A stretch of 64,000 bases of DNA, from contig NC_081183.1 in NCBI RefSeq assembly GCF_029867415.1, positions 59,904,336 to 59,968,335 of the forward strand. Direction: 5' to 3'. Below, in pieces: positions 48,278-60,845 of the stretch. The position numbers and the translations under genes were made by a program. The stretch is from Vicia villosa. Its lineage: Eukaryota > Streptophyta > Magnoliopsida > Fabales > Fabaceae. Within the stretch, counting starts at the first letter, position 1. Each line of letters opens with the position of its first letter. Below the pieces are notes generated by a model, which was given only the letters and a program-made list of their open reading frames with translations, searched no databases and was not told where the DNA came from.

Positions 48278-51200
48278 TCAAGTTGCAGTGTAGTCAGGTG
48301 CTTCTAAAGAAAGCTCCTCTATGCTGACATTTTCAGGCACCGAACTTTCATGGAATAACTTCAGCCGCTGCCCGTTAACCTTGAAGACTTTGTCAGTACC
48401 TGCACTTTTTATTTCTACTGCACCATGAGGGAAAACATTAGTAACAACAAAGGGGCCAATCCATTTGGATCGAAGTTTCCCAGCCATTAGCTTAAGGCGG
48501 GAGTTAAACAGTAAAACCTGTTGGCCCACAGAAAATTCCTTCCTAGAAATCATTTTATCATGGAAGTGCTTAGTTTTTTCTTTATAAATCCTAGAGCTCT
48601 CATAAGCCTCTAATCTAAGCTCTTCCAACTGTTGCAATTGGAGTTTTCTTTCAATACCTGCTTGTTGCATCTCCAAATTACAACTCTTCACCGCCCAAAA
48701 AGCACGGTGTTCTATCTCAACAGGAAGATGACACGCCTTACCAAAAACAAGTCGATAAGGAGACATCCCAATGGGTGTCTTGAAAGCTGTTCTTTGAGCC
48801 CAAAGTGCGTCTTCTAGACGACGGCTCCAGTCTTTCCTGTTTGGCTGCACCATTTTCTCTAAAACCTGTTTGATCTCCCTGTTTGAGATCTCAGCCTGCC
48901 CATTAGTCTGTGGGTGATATGTAGTAGAGACTCTGTGCACAACTCCATACTTCCGGAGTAAAGCTTCCATGGCGCGGTTACAGAAATGAGTGCCTTGGTC
49001 ACTTATGATAGCTCGCGGTATTCCAAACCTGCAAAAGATATTAGACCTGACAAAATCTGCAACAACTCGAGAATCATTAGTCCTAGTGGGGATAGCTTTC
49101 ACCCACTTTGAAACATAATCAACAGCAAGTAAAATGTAAAGGAAACCAAATGATACAGGAAAAGGACCCATGAAATCAATTCCCCATACATCAAATACCT
49201 CACAGAAAAGCATAGGCTGCTGAGGCATTTCACTCCTGCGAGTGATGTTGGTACCTGCTATCTGGCACTCTTTACAAGTGCGATAAATCTCAAAAGAATC
49301 CTTAAAAATAGTTGGCCAGTAGAAGCCTGAATCAAGGACTTTTCTCGCAGTCCTTTGAGGACCGAAATGTCCGCCGACTTGAGATGCATGAGAAAATTTC
49401 AAAATATATTCAATCTCATTGTCGGGGACACATCTCCTGATTACCTGATCACTACCAAACTTCCATAGATATGGATCATCCCAAACATAATATTTGGAAT
49501 CACTCTTGAGCTTGTGAACCTGTGATCTAGATGCACCTGTAGGAAAAACACCAGCAACAAGAAAATTAACAATGTCAGCAAACCAAGGTGTAATCCCATG
49601 CAAAAGAAACAGCTGCTCATCAGGAAAGTCATCCTTAATAGGAAAAGGATCTTCATCTCTCTCTATCCTGCTCAAGTGGTCAGCCACTAAGTTCTCAGCT
49701 CCACTTTTGTCTTTAATGTCAACATTAAACTCTTGGAGCAGCAACATCCACCGAATCAATCTTGGTTTCGCGTCCGGCTTCTTCAGCAAGTACTTTAAAG
49801 CTGCATGGTCAGTAAAAACAACAACCTTGGAACCTAGCAAATAAGATCTGAATTTGTCAAGAGCAAAAACAATAGCTAGCAGTTCTTTTTCAGTGGTAGT
49901 GTAATTTGACTGTGCAGAATCTAAAGTCCTAGAAGCATAGTAAATAACATGGGCAGCCTTGTCAACCCTTTGTGCAAGGACAGCCCCAACAGCATAATTC
50001 GAAGCATCACACATAAGCTCAAAAGGAAGTGTCCAGTCAGGGGGCTGAATGATGGGAGCGGAGGTCAATGCTTTCTTCAAGAAGTCAAACGCTTGTTTGC
50101 ATTTGTCATCAAACTCGAAAGTGACGTCATTCTTCAACAAGTTCGACATCGGAAGAGCTATCTTGCTGAACTCCTTGATGAAACGCCTGTAAAAACCTGC
50201 ATGACCAAGAAAAGAAGGAATCTCGCGAATGCAAGAAGGGTAAGGCAGTGTAGAAATCACATCAATCTTAGCAGGGTCAACAGAAATTCCTTTTTCAGAA
50301 ATAATGTGACCAAGAACAATTCCCTGCTCAACCATAAAATGACACTTTTCATAATTCAACACAAGGTTAGTCTCGATGCATCTTTCTAAAATCAAGTTTA
50401 AACTGTTCAAGCATGCATCAAAAGAAGAACCATAAACAGTAAAGTCATCCATAAACACTTCCATGCAATTTTCAATAAAATCAGAGAAAATACTCATCAT
50501 GCATCGTTGGAAAGTGCCAGGAGCATTGCAAAGGCCAAAAGGCATCTTCCTGTAAGCAAATGTACCGAATGGGCACGTGAAAGTGGTCTTTTCTTGATCT
50601 TCAGGTGCAATATGAATCTGAAAGTAACCTGAAAAACCATCAAGAAAACAATAATGTGATTTACCAGCTAGCCGTTCAAGCATCTGGTCAATGAACGGCA
50701 AAGGAAAGTGATCCTTTCTAGTAGCCTGGTTCAATCTCCTGTAATCAATACAAACTCTCCAGCTGTTCTGGACTCTAGTGGGAACAAGTTCATTCTTTTC
50801 ATTTTTTACCACTGTGAGTCGAGATTTCTTAGGTACAACCTGCACTGGACTTACCCACTTACTGTCAGAGATAGGATAAATGATACCTGCTTGCAAGAGT
50901 TTGGTTACCTCTTTCTTTACAACATCAAGAATCAAAGGATTAAGCCTCCTTTGGGGCTGCCTTACTGTTTTCGCTCCATCCTCAAGTAAAATCCTGTGCA
51001 TGCACATCGAAGGACTAATACCTGGAAGGTCGGCTAATGTCCACCCGATTGCTTTCTTGTGCTTCTTCAATACCTGCAAAAGTCTGTCCTCTTGATTGAA
51101 ATCAAGGTTAGAAGAGATAATAACAGGAAGTTTTTCATTATGCTCCAAGTAAGCATATTTCAGGTTCCCAGGGAGCTCTTTTAGCTCTAAGGACGGGGGC

Positions 51201-52534
51201 TGAATGATGGATGGAAGGCTTGGGGCAGCCGGGATGTCAAGAGCATCGACGGTAAAAACAACCTCATCGGTAACAACTTCACCTGTAGGAAATGTATCAG
51301 GCTGCAAGGAAGCATCAATCTCAGCACAAAGGACACAAACATTAGTGTCAGTGCAGTCAGGATATGAATAATTATCATCAAAATCAGAGAGAGATGGAAA
51401 ATCAAGAGCAAATAATTCAGAACAACTCTCATCAACTAATTCAGAAATTAACTCAATGTTAAAAACCGAATGCTCCTCCACGGGGTGTTTCATGGCATCA
51501 AAGATATTAAATTTTGCGACGATGTCACCAAATTCCATGGACATGGTTCCATCATCAACATCAACTTTTGTCTTCGCCGTTTTCATGAACGGTCTGCCTA
51601 AGATGATGGGAGCTCTGCTTGACTTAGTTTCTCCTTCCATGTCCAGAATGTAGAAATCTGCAGGAAAAATTAAATCGTTAACTTGAACGAGGACGTCTTC
51701 CACTATGCCGGTGGGACGTGCATTGCTCCTGTTCGCCAGTTGAACGATTAAATCTGTATGCTGCATGGGACCAAGGCAAAGGTTATTATAAATAGAAGTA
51801 GGCATAACATTAATGCCCGCTCCTAAATCAAGCAAACAATTATCAAATTTCTTATCCCCGATGGTACAAGGAATAGTAAAAGTTCCCGGGTCCTTGCACT
51901 TTTGTGGCAAGACCTGAGAGATGGCCGAAACACTTTGTTCGGGCTGAATGAAAGCAGAGATGCTTCTTCCCAAGTTGACTCTGTCACTTCCTTTCACTTT
52001 TCTCTTGTTTGTATAGAGATCCTTCAGAAACTTTGCATACCTTGGAACTTGCTTAATCACATCAAGAAGCGGAATGTTTACCGCTACTTTCCTAAACATA
52101 TCCAGAATTTCTTTTTCTTTGTCTCCCTCCTCAATTCTTTTATTTTTCAGAACTCTATGTGGGAAAGGAACTGGTGGCACATACTCCTTTTCTTTATTTT
52201 TTTCAGTTCCGACCACAACAGAAGAAGGAGAAGAAAGCTCAGCTGGAGAAGGTTCAGATGGAGAAAGTTCAGAAGTTACCTCAATGAATTTTTTATTCTT
52301 TTCAGGAGCTGTTTCTGTAACTTTTCCGGATCGCAAAGAAATAGCGCTCACATTAGCATTACCATTCGGATTGACAACAGTTTGTGCTGGAAGTTGGTTC
52401 AAACCTTGAGCTTGCATATTATTTATTTGAGTAGCAAGTTGTCCCATCTGTGTGGTCAAGGTCTGAATGCTAGTGTCGGTTCTTTGTTGAAACTGAAGGT
52501 TGTTCACAGCCATTTGCTTAACAAGATCTTCCAA
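48278..52534 (-). CDS. Athila-like retrotransposon pol (protease, RT, RNase H, integrase)
   Basis: An uninterrupted frame of 1,418 codons. After a Gln-rich linker that belongs to the end of Gag come an aspartic protease ([12 protein letters not shown], residues 234-245), reverse transcriptase ([20 protein letters not shown], then [11 protein letters not shown] as active site), Ty3-type RNase H ([44 protein letters not shown]) and integrase with HHCC zinc finger (CKECQ) and DDE core ([28 protein letters not shown]). The C-terminal [13 protein letters not shown] block is typical of this family. There is no second RNase H, which argues against Tat/Ogre. It would normally be made as part of a Gag-Pol precursor, but the gag part upstream is broken. 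The start listed is the first Met of the open frame; the true polyprotein start is in gag. Confidence 0.92.
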   Translation of the reverse strand: MEDLVKQMAVNNLQFQQRTDTSIQTLTTQMGQLATQINNMQAQGLNQLPAQTVVNPNGNANVSAISLRSGKVTETAPEKNKKFIEVTSELSPSEPSPAELSSPSSVVVGTEKNKEKEYVPPVPFPHRVLKNKRIEEGDKEKEILDMFRKVAVNIPLLDVIKQVPRYAKFLKDLYTNKRKVKGSDRVNLGRSISAFIQPEQSVSAISQVLPQKCKDPGTFTIPCTIGDKKFDNCLLDLGAGINVMPTSIYNNLCLGPMQHTDLIVQLANRSNARPTGIVEDVLVQVNDLIFPADFYILDMEGETKSSRAPIILGRPFMKTAKTKVDVDDGTMSMEFGDIVAKFNIFDAMKHPVEEHSVFNIELISELVDESCSELFALDFPSLSDFDDNYSYPDCTDTNVCVLCAEIDASLQPDTFPTGEVVTDEVVFTVDALDIPAAPSLPSIIQPPSLELKELPGNLKYAYLEHNEKLPVIISSNLDFNQEDRLLQVLKKHKKAIGWTLADLPGISPSMCMHRILLEDGAKTVRQPQRRLNPLILDVVKKEVTKLLQAGIIYPISDSKWVSPVQVVPKKSRLTVVKNEKNELVPTRVQNSWRVCIDYRRLNQATRKDHFPLPFIDQMLERLAGKSHYCFLDGFSGYFQIHIAPEDQEKTTFTCPFGTFAYRKMPFGLCNAPGTFQRCMMSIFSDFIENCMEVFMDDFTVYGSSFDACLNSLNLILERCIETNLVLNYEKCHFMVEQGIVLGHIISEKGISVDPAKIDVISTLPYPSCIREIPSFLGHAGFYRRFIKEFSKIALPMSNLLKNDVTFEFDDKCKQAFDFLKKALTSAPIIQPPDWTLPFELMCDASNYAVGAVLAQRVDKAAHVIYYASRTLDSAQSNYTTTEKELLAIVFALDKFRSYLLGSKVVVFTDHAALKYLLKKPDAKPRLIRWMLLLQEFNVDIKDKSGAENLVADHLSRIERDEDPFPIKDDFPDEQLFLLHGITPWFADIVNFLVAGVFPTGASRSQVHKLKSDSKYYVWDDPYLWKFGSDQVIRRCVPDNEIEYILKFSHASQVGGHFGPQRTARKVLDSGFYWPTIFKDSFEIYRTCKECQIAGTNITRRSEMPQQPMLFCEVFDVWGIDFMGPFPVSFGFLYILLAVDYVSKWVKAIPTRTNDSRVVADFVRSNIFCRFGIPRAIISDQGTHFCNRAMEALLRKYGVVHRVSTTYHPQTNGQAEISNREIKQVLEKMVQPNRKDWSRRLEDALWAQRTAFKTPIGMSPYRLVFGKACHLPVEIEHRAFWAVKSCNLEMQQAGIERKLQLQQLEELRLEAYESSRIYKEKTKHFHDKMISRKEFSVGQQVLLFNSRLKLMAGKLRSKWIGPFVVTNVFPHGAVEIKSAGTDKVFKVNGQRLKLFHESSVPENVSIEELSLEAPDYTAT

Positions 52535-53802
52535 GGATGGTCCGGAAGTAGTAGCTGGAGGGGTGTGATGTGGCTGGGGTAATGGAACAGTGAGCTGTTG
52601 TTGGGAAGGCTGTTGATTTCCATATCGGAGGTTGGGATGATTCCTTCAATTGGGGTGATATTTGTTGGTAGACAAGTCAGGGGTGTTGTTGTACCTGTTC
52701 TGGTTGTAAAGGTTGGCTGCATAAGCTTGAGGCAGCTCGGTAATAGTATCATCTTTCAGAAGAGGACAAGTATCAGTGGGGTGATCATGAGCTGTACAAA
52801 TGCCACATACAGTTGCTGTTTGAGGTTTCGCTACTGCAAGTTGTTTAACTAAAGCGGTCAGCTCATCAAGTCTGGTTTCTAAAGCTCTGTTCGAGGAACC
52901 TTGAATTTGATGTACACCCTTGGTCTGGACAGAATTGGTTCGAGTGGTGAACTGCTGGGAATTTAAGGACATATTTTCAATGAGGGCTCTGGCAGCAGCT
53001 GGAGTTTTGTCAACAAGTGCTCCACCACTAGCAGCATCAAGAATGTTTCTATCCATAGGTAACAACCCCTCGTAAAAGTACTGAATGAGAAGTTGTTCGG
53101 TAATCTGATGTTGAGGACAGCTTGAAACTAACTTCTTGAACCTATCCCAGTACTCAGCCAATGACTCGTTATCTTGTCTAATACCACAAATCTCTTTTCG
53201 GATTGAAGCAGCTCTAGATGCAGGAAAATATCGCTCCAAAACACTCTCTTTAGAGCATTCCAGCTTGTGATTGAATTCGGTTCGAGATCATATATCCAGT
53301 CCTTCGCTGCACCCTGCAAAGAAAAAGGAAAAGCACGAAGTTTGATATGATCTTCAGTGATCCCTTCAGGCTTCAATGGTGTAGAGCACACCACCTGGAA
53401 TTCCTTCAAATGTTTGTGTGGAAGCTCACCTGCAAGACCATTAAACTTTGGCAACAAGTGTATTAAACCCGATTTTAATTCAAAAGGAACAGCAACAGCA
53501 TCATATTCAATACACAAGCCATTATAATTAACATCAGGGGCTGCAAGTTGCCTTAGAGTTCTATTTTCAGCCATTTCAAAAGCAAATTCAGAATCAGAAT
53601 CAAACAAATTATGCAAATAGTCAGACTCAGAATCAGACTCAGCTATGGTCGGTGAAGGTGAACTATTGCTAGCCTGGCCTGCTCTACGAAGTGTGTGCAA
53701 GGTTCTCTCTACCTCAGGATCAAAAGCAACAAGTTCAGGACAGGAAGACCTAGTAGCCAGGACTAGTGCACAGCAATGCAGCAACAATCGTGAAAATGCC
53801 AA
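52535..53802 (-). pseudogene. Athila-like gag, broken by a frameshift and a stop
   Basis: From about 53,802 the frame reads RSSCPELVAFDPEVERTL, MAENRTLRQLAAP and FELKSGLIHLLPKFNGLAGE, the conserved Gag of this family. Near 53,232 the frame shifts in a T-run; the continuation ERYFPASRAASIRKEICGIR to CGICTAHDHPTDTCP (one CCHC knuckle) lies in another frame and ends at a TGA (about 52,646) that stands where a tryptophan is expected between two HPN motifs. The pol frame follows. The element would need Gag supplied by another copy. Confidence 0.88.
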
Positions 53803-54205
53803 CTATGTCCCTAAAACAACACAATGAAGCAAGTCGATTAAAAATAATTCAAAAAAATAAACTGACACAAAAAATAATCTAATGACGTAAAAATAAAATT
53901 TTGATATTTTTTTCGGAATTTTTCGACTCTATGAAAACAAAAAATAAATCATTAAAAATAGAAAAACGATGAATTTGGCGATTTTGGGGTCGAATTCTCT
54001 TACTCTTTTAGAGTAACGGAGTATTGATCGCACGATTTTTCTACTTCCAGTAGGCAAAAACAGTTTACAATCGAATACAATTTTTTGCAAAAACTGATTT
54101 TTTTTCCGACTCTAAACGCGGACTGACCAAAACCGTGAGGAAACTACGGCCTAAACGCACAAACACTAAATCTAAGACTCTAAAATCAGTTAATATTCAC
54201 AAGAA
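53803..54205 (-). other. 5' leader of the Athila-like element
   Basis: About 400 bp between the primer site and gag, without coding sequence. Confidence 0.7.
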
Positions 54206-54223
54206 TCCCCGGCAACGGCGCCA
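54206..54223 (-). other. primer-binding site (tRNA-Asp type)
   Basis: Minus strand TGGCGCCGTTGCCGGGGA, three bases inside the 5' LTR. It matches the 3' end of plant tRNA-Asp, the primer usual for Athila-type elements. Confidence 0.88.
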
Positions 54224-54226
54224 ATT

Positions 54227-55297
54227 TGATCCGCTGTCGCACGCGGGTCAAAAACGAGTTAATTTGTAAAACTGTAGTAACGACGGTAACGGTAACTCGA
54301 GTATCGTCTCTCAAGGATTCCTATTCTTATTAACCAATGTAAAATCGAATTTGGGGGGGAGTTGGTTCAGTTTCGAATTACAGAAAAAAAATGCTTAAAA
54401 TAAGTGATTCTGAAAATAAGCTGTTTTGAAAATAAGTGATTATGGGATAAGCCAATCTACCGATTCAGTTCCTACCAATCATCGATTATTATAATTTTAC
54501 TATCCTAAGCGGATTCCATTCCTGTTCGATTATAACATCAATCAACAAGCACGACAACATTATCAGAATTATATTTCCCGTTTGCCGAATTAAGCATTCG
54601 GTTAAGCATACAGCGGATTAACGATTAAGCAACGATAAACCGCAAATAAATTGGAAAGCATAAATCAATCGAACCAAACAATCTACTCTACAAATAATCA
54701 GATTAAGCAAATGATAAACACAAAGTAGAATTGAAGGATTTGGAATTATAATGCAAAATTATATTAATCTCATAGTTTTGGAACCTGAATACGGAAGATT
54801 AACTCGAAAGGATTAGTTCGCCATGGATCAATTCGTACAAGCCTTGTTTTTTCGTGAATGGGAGATGATTCTGAACAGTACCGCGGCTGCTACCCTAAGG
54901 GGAAAGATTACAACCCGTTTTACAACCCAACTGGGTCAAACATACGACCCAGACCCAAAACTAATTGACCCGAAACTTAACTAAAACTAGTGCTGCAACT
55001 TCAACGAATATTCTGGCTCTTCTACAATCCGATTCTGACTTCGACTCCAACATAATAATTGTAGCTCTTTCTCTTAGCTTTCCGTCGATTATTAGAACGC
55101 CTCAATCGGACTCCTGGAACTCCAGATATGATCGTTTCCGTGCAGACTGCTAATGCTGAAAAATTAATACGAAAAACAATTAAGTGCAAAAATAAAATAA
55201 AATATTAAAACATATTAAAACATAAAAATAAATAAAACAAACCGAAGAAATGCTTGAGTACAAACATGGAAGAATGTGCATCAAAATGCACTGATCA
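54227..55297 (-). mobile_element. LTR of the Athila-like element (5' LTR in its own sense)
   Basis: Plus-strand ends TGATCCGCTGTCGCACG and AATGCACTGATCA, nearly identical to 46,239-47,309. Confidence 0.92.
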
Positions 55298-55302
55298 CTG
55301 AC

Positions 55303-55440
55303 CTAATAAGACTTTCTTAAGTCAGTTCAAAATCCGACTTAAGAAACCTTGACTTCTTATGTCGGTAGTTCTTAGGTCAGTCTCGGAACTGACTTAAGAA
55401 GTCAATTTTAACTGACTTAACAAGTGTTTTTTCCACTAGA
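55303..55440 (+). repeat. CACTA right subterminal repeats and right end
   Basis: Motifs CTTAAGTCAG, CCGACTTAAG, TTCTTAGGTCAG and ACTGACTTAA in both orientations, then the terminal TTTTTTCCACTAG. They mirror the left subterminal region at 11,450-11,700. Confidence 0.75.
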
Positions 55441-56099
55441 TCTCTTGCAAAATGACAATTTATTTTCAAGTGCTCGAAGGGCAAATTTGGTTTTGTGTAC
55501 TTGTAGGATGGATGCATAAGGAGATTTGTTAGGAGTTTGTTGACGCATGATGTAATAAGGAGATTTGTTTTCACATGGGCTAAGAATTATATTCATAATG
55601 AATGAAGCATGTAAGACAGCATATGGCTAATATGGTTTTGGTAAATTTGATTGGAAAAGGATGGTTCTTGCAATGTTCAAAATTTGTTAGTGTTTTCTCT
55701 CGATCATCCCATTTTATTGAGGGGACTCTACACAACTTTTTTGAAGTATAATGCACGAGATGCATAAAATGAAGGTGTTTGGTCTGTGATTTTATGATTG
55801 ACAACAATTTTGTTAAAACATGTATCACATCAAGATGTTGTGACATCTTGATCAGAAACTGGAGCAGGCCCAGGTTTACTTCTAGAAAGATTTGGTTCAT
55901 TTAAGTGAGTGATTCTCTACTATTTTATCTCACATATTTTCCCAATTCAAGAAGGATTAATTCTGGAACAACTGTTTTTTCAGCTGTACACTTGTTTCAT
56001 AAAATAGGTTTGTTGAGACTTTTTAGGAAACATGTGATATTGTTCCTTATTTTAATGAGAAGTTTCTACATAAATTATGCAGCAATCAGTTTGTGAATT
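55441..56099 (-). pseudogene. Ty1/copia pol relic, proximal part (continues at 11,449)
   Basis: The minus strand reads YKYTKPNLPFEHLKINCHFA right up to the CACTA junction, which joins the RNase H tail at 11,294-11,449 on the other side. The coding signal fades above about 55,600. The rest to 56,099 is unassigned sequence without a clear frame and with no visible 5' LTR. Confidence 0.65.
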
Positions 56100-56717
56100 T
56101 GTTCCAAAAATATTGAAGAGCCCGAAGCCCATGCTTGCCAAGAATTATAAAATAGATTTTAGAGGAAAATTCTAAACCTAATGCATTTAACTAAGTCGTG
56201 TGTGTGAAGAATATAATTTAGGGTTTAGTTTGTTCATTGTGAGTCATTCATGCATCACTTTGATGCTTGAATTAGACTAGGTTTATTGAGTTGTAATCGT
56301 GAATTACTCATGAGATTTTAAGCAAGAATGGATTTTGTGTTGATGGAAGAGTGTCTTCTAGTTTGATTGTCTTTGTTGTAATAATCATTGTTCTGTACTT
56401 AAGGGGAAGTGAGAGGGGTCTCATATCTAGGAGTTCCTAGTTAGAAATTGCATGGGTAGTGATTAGGTGAGAAGTTTGCATTACATGGGTTGTTTGGAAC
56501 TTTAAACTAATACTATTATAATAGATTTTCTTTCTGGCTTGGATGCCCCCAGATATAGGTGAGGTTGAACCGAACTGGGTTAACAATTGAACTGTGTTAT
56601 TTACTTCCTGTATTATTTCTTATTTTAACTGTTAGTTCGATGATGCCGTGACATCTAGTTCGATATCTTATACTATAACATGGGTACGACATCTGGATTG
56701 TCAGTAAGGGAATTTCA
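56100..56717 (+). mobile_element. Ty1/copia 5' LTR (start uncertain)
   Basis: The end is fixed by a CA at 56,717 and a primer-site-like TTGGCATCAAAGC at 56,719-56,731 (a variant of the initiator tRNA-Met complement). The start is guessed from TGTTCCAAAAATATT at 56,100. The middle has a TATAAAATAGA run and pyrimidine-rich leader typical of copia LTRs. Confidence 0.5.
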
Positions 56718-56783
56718 ATTGGCATCAAAGCAGACACACTGTTCTGTTTTGGGTAAGCTCTAGGAAAGATATTTTCTGGTACT

Positions 56784-57706
56784 ATGGAAAAGAAAGGAGG
56801 AAGTACTACCTAACCACATGTTTTAGATGGCGCCAACTATGACTATTGGAAGGCTCGTATGGTGGCATTCCTAAAATCTATGGATAGAAAACTTGGAAAG
56901 TTGTCATAAAGGGTTGGGACCATCCTGTTGTGAAGGACAAAGATAGGAAGGAGACTTTGAAGTTAGATGAGGATTGGTCTACAGGTGAAGATGAAATTGC
57001 TCTTGGAAACTCCAAAGCTTTGAATGCGCTATTCAATAGAGTTGACAAAAACATATCCAGGTTAATAAACACTTGTACTGTGGGCAAAAATGCTTGGAAA
57101 ATTCTCAGAGCCACTCATGAAGGAAAAATTAAAATGTCAGGACTTTAACTTCTTACCACCAAATTTCACAATCTCAGGGTCAAGGATGATGAGTATATTC
57201 ATGATTTTCACATGAATATTCTTGATATTGCTAAGTCATCTAGTGCCTTGGGAGAGAAGATGTCAAAAGAAAAGCTAGTTAGAAAAGTTCTCAGGTCTCT
57301 CTACCTAAGAGATTTGATGTGCAGGTAACAACCATAAAAGAAGACCGAGATATCACCAAAATGAGAGTCGATGAAGACGATCAATTTGACTTGGATACTA
57401 ATGAAGGGACTTTTAATGCTATTGTGCTTCTTGGGAGGAAGTTAAATAAGGTTCTGAAGAGTATGGATAAGAAGTCAAGACCAAATGTCAAGAACATGTC
57501 ATTTGACATTAGCATGGATAGTGAGTTTTAGAGAAAACGTAGAACATAGGAGAAGCCAAATCAAGGTAGAGGCATGTAATGCCATGAATGTGAGGGTTTT
57601 GGTCACATTAGATTAGAATGTCCCACATACCTCAAGAAAAAAAAAAGAAAGGCTTGTTTGATGGTGATTCTGAGGGTGAACCTGATGATAAAACTGCTAA
57701 GCATGT
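56784..57706 (+). pseudogene. Ty1/copia gag, broken
   Basis: ATG 56,784 is followed within 10 codons by a stop, then in shifting frames GANYDYWKARMVAFLKSMD, ALNALFNRVDKNISRLI, AWKILRATHEGKIKMSGL, KLVRKVLRSL and a CCHC knuckle (CHECEGFGHIR then, after a stop, ECP). This is the Gag (UBN2-type) of plant copia elements. It is cut at 57,706, shortly after the knuckle, by a Ty3-type LTR. Confidence 0.85.
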
Positions 57707-57843
57707 TGTAATACCTCGATTTAATTTATCGATTATTTTAATTTATTTATGTGATGAAGTGTGTTATTTGGTGATTTGATGTGTTTATGGGCCCTTGAAT
57801 GTGAGGTGATAACCCTTAGAATAAGAGAATTAGAGGTGTTAGG

Positions 57844-60095
57844 TGTAACACCCCATATTTTCTAATTTTAATTTAATCGGAAATTAAATTATTATTTAGA
57901 ATTATTTAGTATTTTAGTTGAATTAATTTGGTGGAATAAATTTGAAGTATTATTTTATTAATGAGCTTAAAAATAACTTTGGGTTTAATTTGAGTTGTTG
58001 TGAAGTAATGAGGGGGTATGTCACTTAGGCCCAATTAAGTTATTTAAGTGGTTAAATAAAATAACCTTACTATGTTGGATTTATAATTGGAAGAGGGAAG
58101 AGCTATCATAACACAAAGAGGAATAGGGTTTGGAGGAGAGGTGAAGAAGAGAGCCATGGCGGAAGAGAAAAGCTAGAGGAAGTCCAATTTTCGCAGCAAG
58201 TTTCTGCAATGAGACACCTTAGCAAAACAGACGTTTCTCCCAATCCAACCGTTGGATCGTCGCGGTTCTTGGACACAATGTTCCAGACTTGCAGAGGTTT
58301 TTGGTGCGTCTGTGCATGTTGTTAGAAAATATTTTCGCAGAAAGTTGGAAGCGGCGGCGTAAGCTACGGCAACAGGGAGAGTAGAACAATCTCATATCCA
58401 GGTAAGGGGGGACTCTTCCATTATTCCTCTATTATGGGATGATAGATAGTAGGATGGATTGAACATGTTGTTTGTATCAATTGAGTTATGTTTTAGGTTG
58501 TAGAATGTTAGGTTTGGGAAATTGGTTAACATTGTTTGTATTGATAATGTATGGTGGTAATTGAATGTTTGAAATGTGTTATAAATGCGCCAATTTGTGT
58601 TTTTTGTTGCTGTTTGATGTTATAATACGTTCTGGTGCGAACTGGTATGGATTCAGATGGACGCAGTGCTATAAACATGGAGTTCTTGGGGTTTCAGGTA
58701 CGAAGTAAATGGTTACCTGAGGGTTGGTAACGATTACTTGAGGTTACGTCACTGAAAATGGCCTATTGGTTGTGAAGTAACCGGTTACTTGGTTTGTGGT
58801 AACCGGTTACCACTGTTAAAAACTGTGTTCTTTGGTTCTGCTAGGAGGCAGTAACTGGTTACTGGTTTTGAAGTAACCGGTTACCGTTGTTACGAATAGA
58901 CTTCTTGGTTACTCCGTCAGGTAGTAACTGATTACTTGAATTGTGGTAACCGGTTACCACTGATGACTTTTGAAAAATTAATTATTTTCTAAAATCCGTA
59001 TCTTTCAAACCGTAAATTAGATTTTGGTGCCGATTTGAGCATGGCGAATCTAATTAAATGATTTATACAATAAAATGGTGTTTTGAGTCGTGACTCGATT
59101 TTATTTTAAAACACTCAATTTTATTTGATTGTGATAATTTATGCGTACAGGTACAATGGTGAATGTTTGATTTGTTTTGATGTCGTGGTTGTAACTGATG
59201 GTTGATATACATATATTGGTTGATGTGAAATATGTGATTGTTATGGTTGAGGATAGCATAAACTTTGTGTGGCTATTGATTGTTGTGTTGGTTGATGATT
59301 ATGACATCCGGTTGATTATTGTTGATGATTAGCATGTTATATGTGATGCATGCATTCATAATCATTATGTTGGCTGATCCTTGACGATGGTGGATCAGTG
59401 GTAGCTAATTCCCACTGTGTGGAATTAGTGAGTGGGTGTCACCGTATCCTTGACGATGGTGGATCGGTGAGATGGGTTCGTCCCATATTTGGTACCACAT
59501 GCATATAGTTGCATTACATTAGGCTACTTGTGTTATTATAACATGGATGGAAGATTGTCCAATGTTATAATACGTGTTGATTTGTGTATTTGTTGTGACT
59601 AATTATGTTGTTGTGAATCTGATCGTAACTGTAATTGGGTGAATAATATGTGATTGATATTTTATTATTTATATCTTATAACATTGGTTAAATGTGAATG
59701 AGACTCACCCTTACTGTTGTTATTTTTCATATTGAGAAATAGATTTTGTGCTTGGTGAGGATTAGCTCGTCAAGTAATTCGTTAGAGTCAGTTGAGTCTG
59801 TGTCATGCTCTGGTCGTGTAACACTGAGGGGAACGCTAGTATAGAATTTTGATTTTAACTCTATCTGTTTGTTTTTGGATTTATTTTGTGGGATATTGCA
59901 TAGATGATGTTATGCTTATCCGTTGAAAAATGTCCCGCTGTGTAGAAACATAATTATGATAATTTGATGATTTGTTCCTAATTGTGGCATGACAATTGAC
60001 TTATGATAAATTGAATTATTTGAATTGTGGCACCCTTGTTTTTATGTTTTAGTCTGAATTTTATATAATTTCGTGGAGTTTAGAAGGGTATTACA
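57844..60095 (+). mobile_element. solo LTR of a Tekay-like element, 2.25 kb
   Basis: It starts TGTAACACCCCATATTTTC and ends AGAAGGGTATTACA, flanked by an exact TTAGG duplication (57,839-57,843 and 60,096-60,100). It shares with the Tekay-like LTR the stretches GAGACTCACCCTTAC, GGTGAGGATTAGCTCG, GTCATGCTCTG, GTAACACTG and TGTGGCACCCTTGTTTT. No internal region remains. Confidence 0.9.
58776..58958 (+). repeat. array of GTAACCGGTTAC palindromes in a solo LTR
   Basis: Boxes AGTAACCGGTTACT (58,776), GGTAACCGGTTACC (58,798), AGTAACCGGTTACC (58,872) and GGTAACCGGTTACC (58,945), with degenerate copies such as AGTAACTGGTTACT between them. The module with CCGTATCTTTCAAACCGTA follows at 58,995. Confidence 0.9.
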
Positions 60096-60251
60096 TTAGG
60101 GATGTGTGAGTAATTGTGTAGAACTTGGGAGTGGTGTGAGTAATTAATTAGTAGAACTATTTAATTAAAATTAGAGGAATTAAATAATATTAGTAATATT
60201 TAAATAATTATTTGGTTATTTTAATTATTTAGTGGTTTTATTTTACTAGTA

Positions 60252-60253
<2 letters not shown>

Positions 60254-60340
<87 letters not shown>
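60254..60340. repeat. (AAT)n microsatellite
   Basis: About 29 AAT units within the interrupted Ty3-type LTR. Confidence 0.97.
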
Positions 60341-60341
<1 letters not shown>

Positions 60342-60759
60342 TTAATAAAGAGTTAGAGGTTAGAAGGTCTCATTCTGTTTTGATCGTGAAAAGGAAAAGA
60401 AAGAGAGAAGTCAAAAGCTAGGGCTTTGGAAAGATTGCCATTGTAGAGGGAAAGAAAACACAAGCTAGGAATTCCAAGGTAAGGGTGGGGTTCCACCAAC
60501 TCTCTAAGGGTTTGTATAATGTTAGGTATATGGGGTTGCTTTTTATTGTTGTATGATTCTTTGTTCTTGAATTGCTTTGTGATATTGATGTGTAATCCAT
60601 GTGTTTTGACATACTTGATGATGCTAGTTTGTGACATATGAACTGTAGTAATAACCTTGATGAACTGTATGATTTAGACTGGTAAAATTGGGTTTTTGAA
60701 CTGGGAAGACATTGGAGTTCGCAATTGAAAATTATGCAGAAAATTGTCTCTGCGTAGGA

Positions 60760-60845
60760 GAAATCGGTTTCCAGTTTTGAGAAAATCGGTTTCCTGACTG
60801 AAAATTGGGGGTTTTGCAATACTGGGAGTGAAGAAATCGGTTTCC
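60760..60845 (+). repeat. array of AAATCGGTTTCC boxes
   Basis: Three near-palindromic boxes GAAATCGGTTTCC or AAAATCGGTTTCC (60,760; 60,782; 60,833) at the LTR position that holds other palindromes in related LTRs. The conserved module follows at 60,886-60,940 and again, in part, at 61,060. Confidence 0.8.

Larger units (their letters stand above)
46239..55297 (-). mobile_element. Athila-like Ty3/gypsy retrotransposon, young insertion
   Basis: Two 1,071-bp LTRs in direct orientation flank gag-pol on the minus strand, with a tRNA-Asp type primer site and a polypurine tract in place. An exact CTGAC duplication flanks it (46,234-46,238 and 55,298-55,302). I count about eight substitutions and two single-base indels between the LTRs, so it is the youngest datable insertion here. 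The pol frame is open for 1,418 codons, but gag has a frameshift and a stop. Athila rather than Tat/Ogre is inferred from the gag type and the primer site. No env-like frame is present. Confidence 0.93.

Noticed and set aside
51902..52582. 226-codon plus-strand frame
   Set aside because: It is antisense to the conserved Athila-like pol frame.
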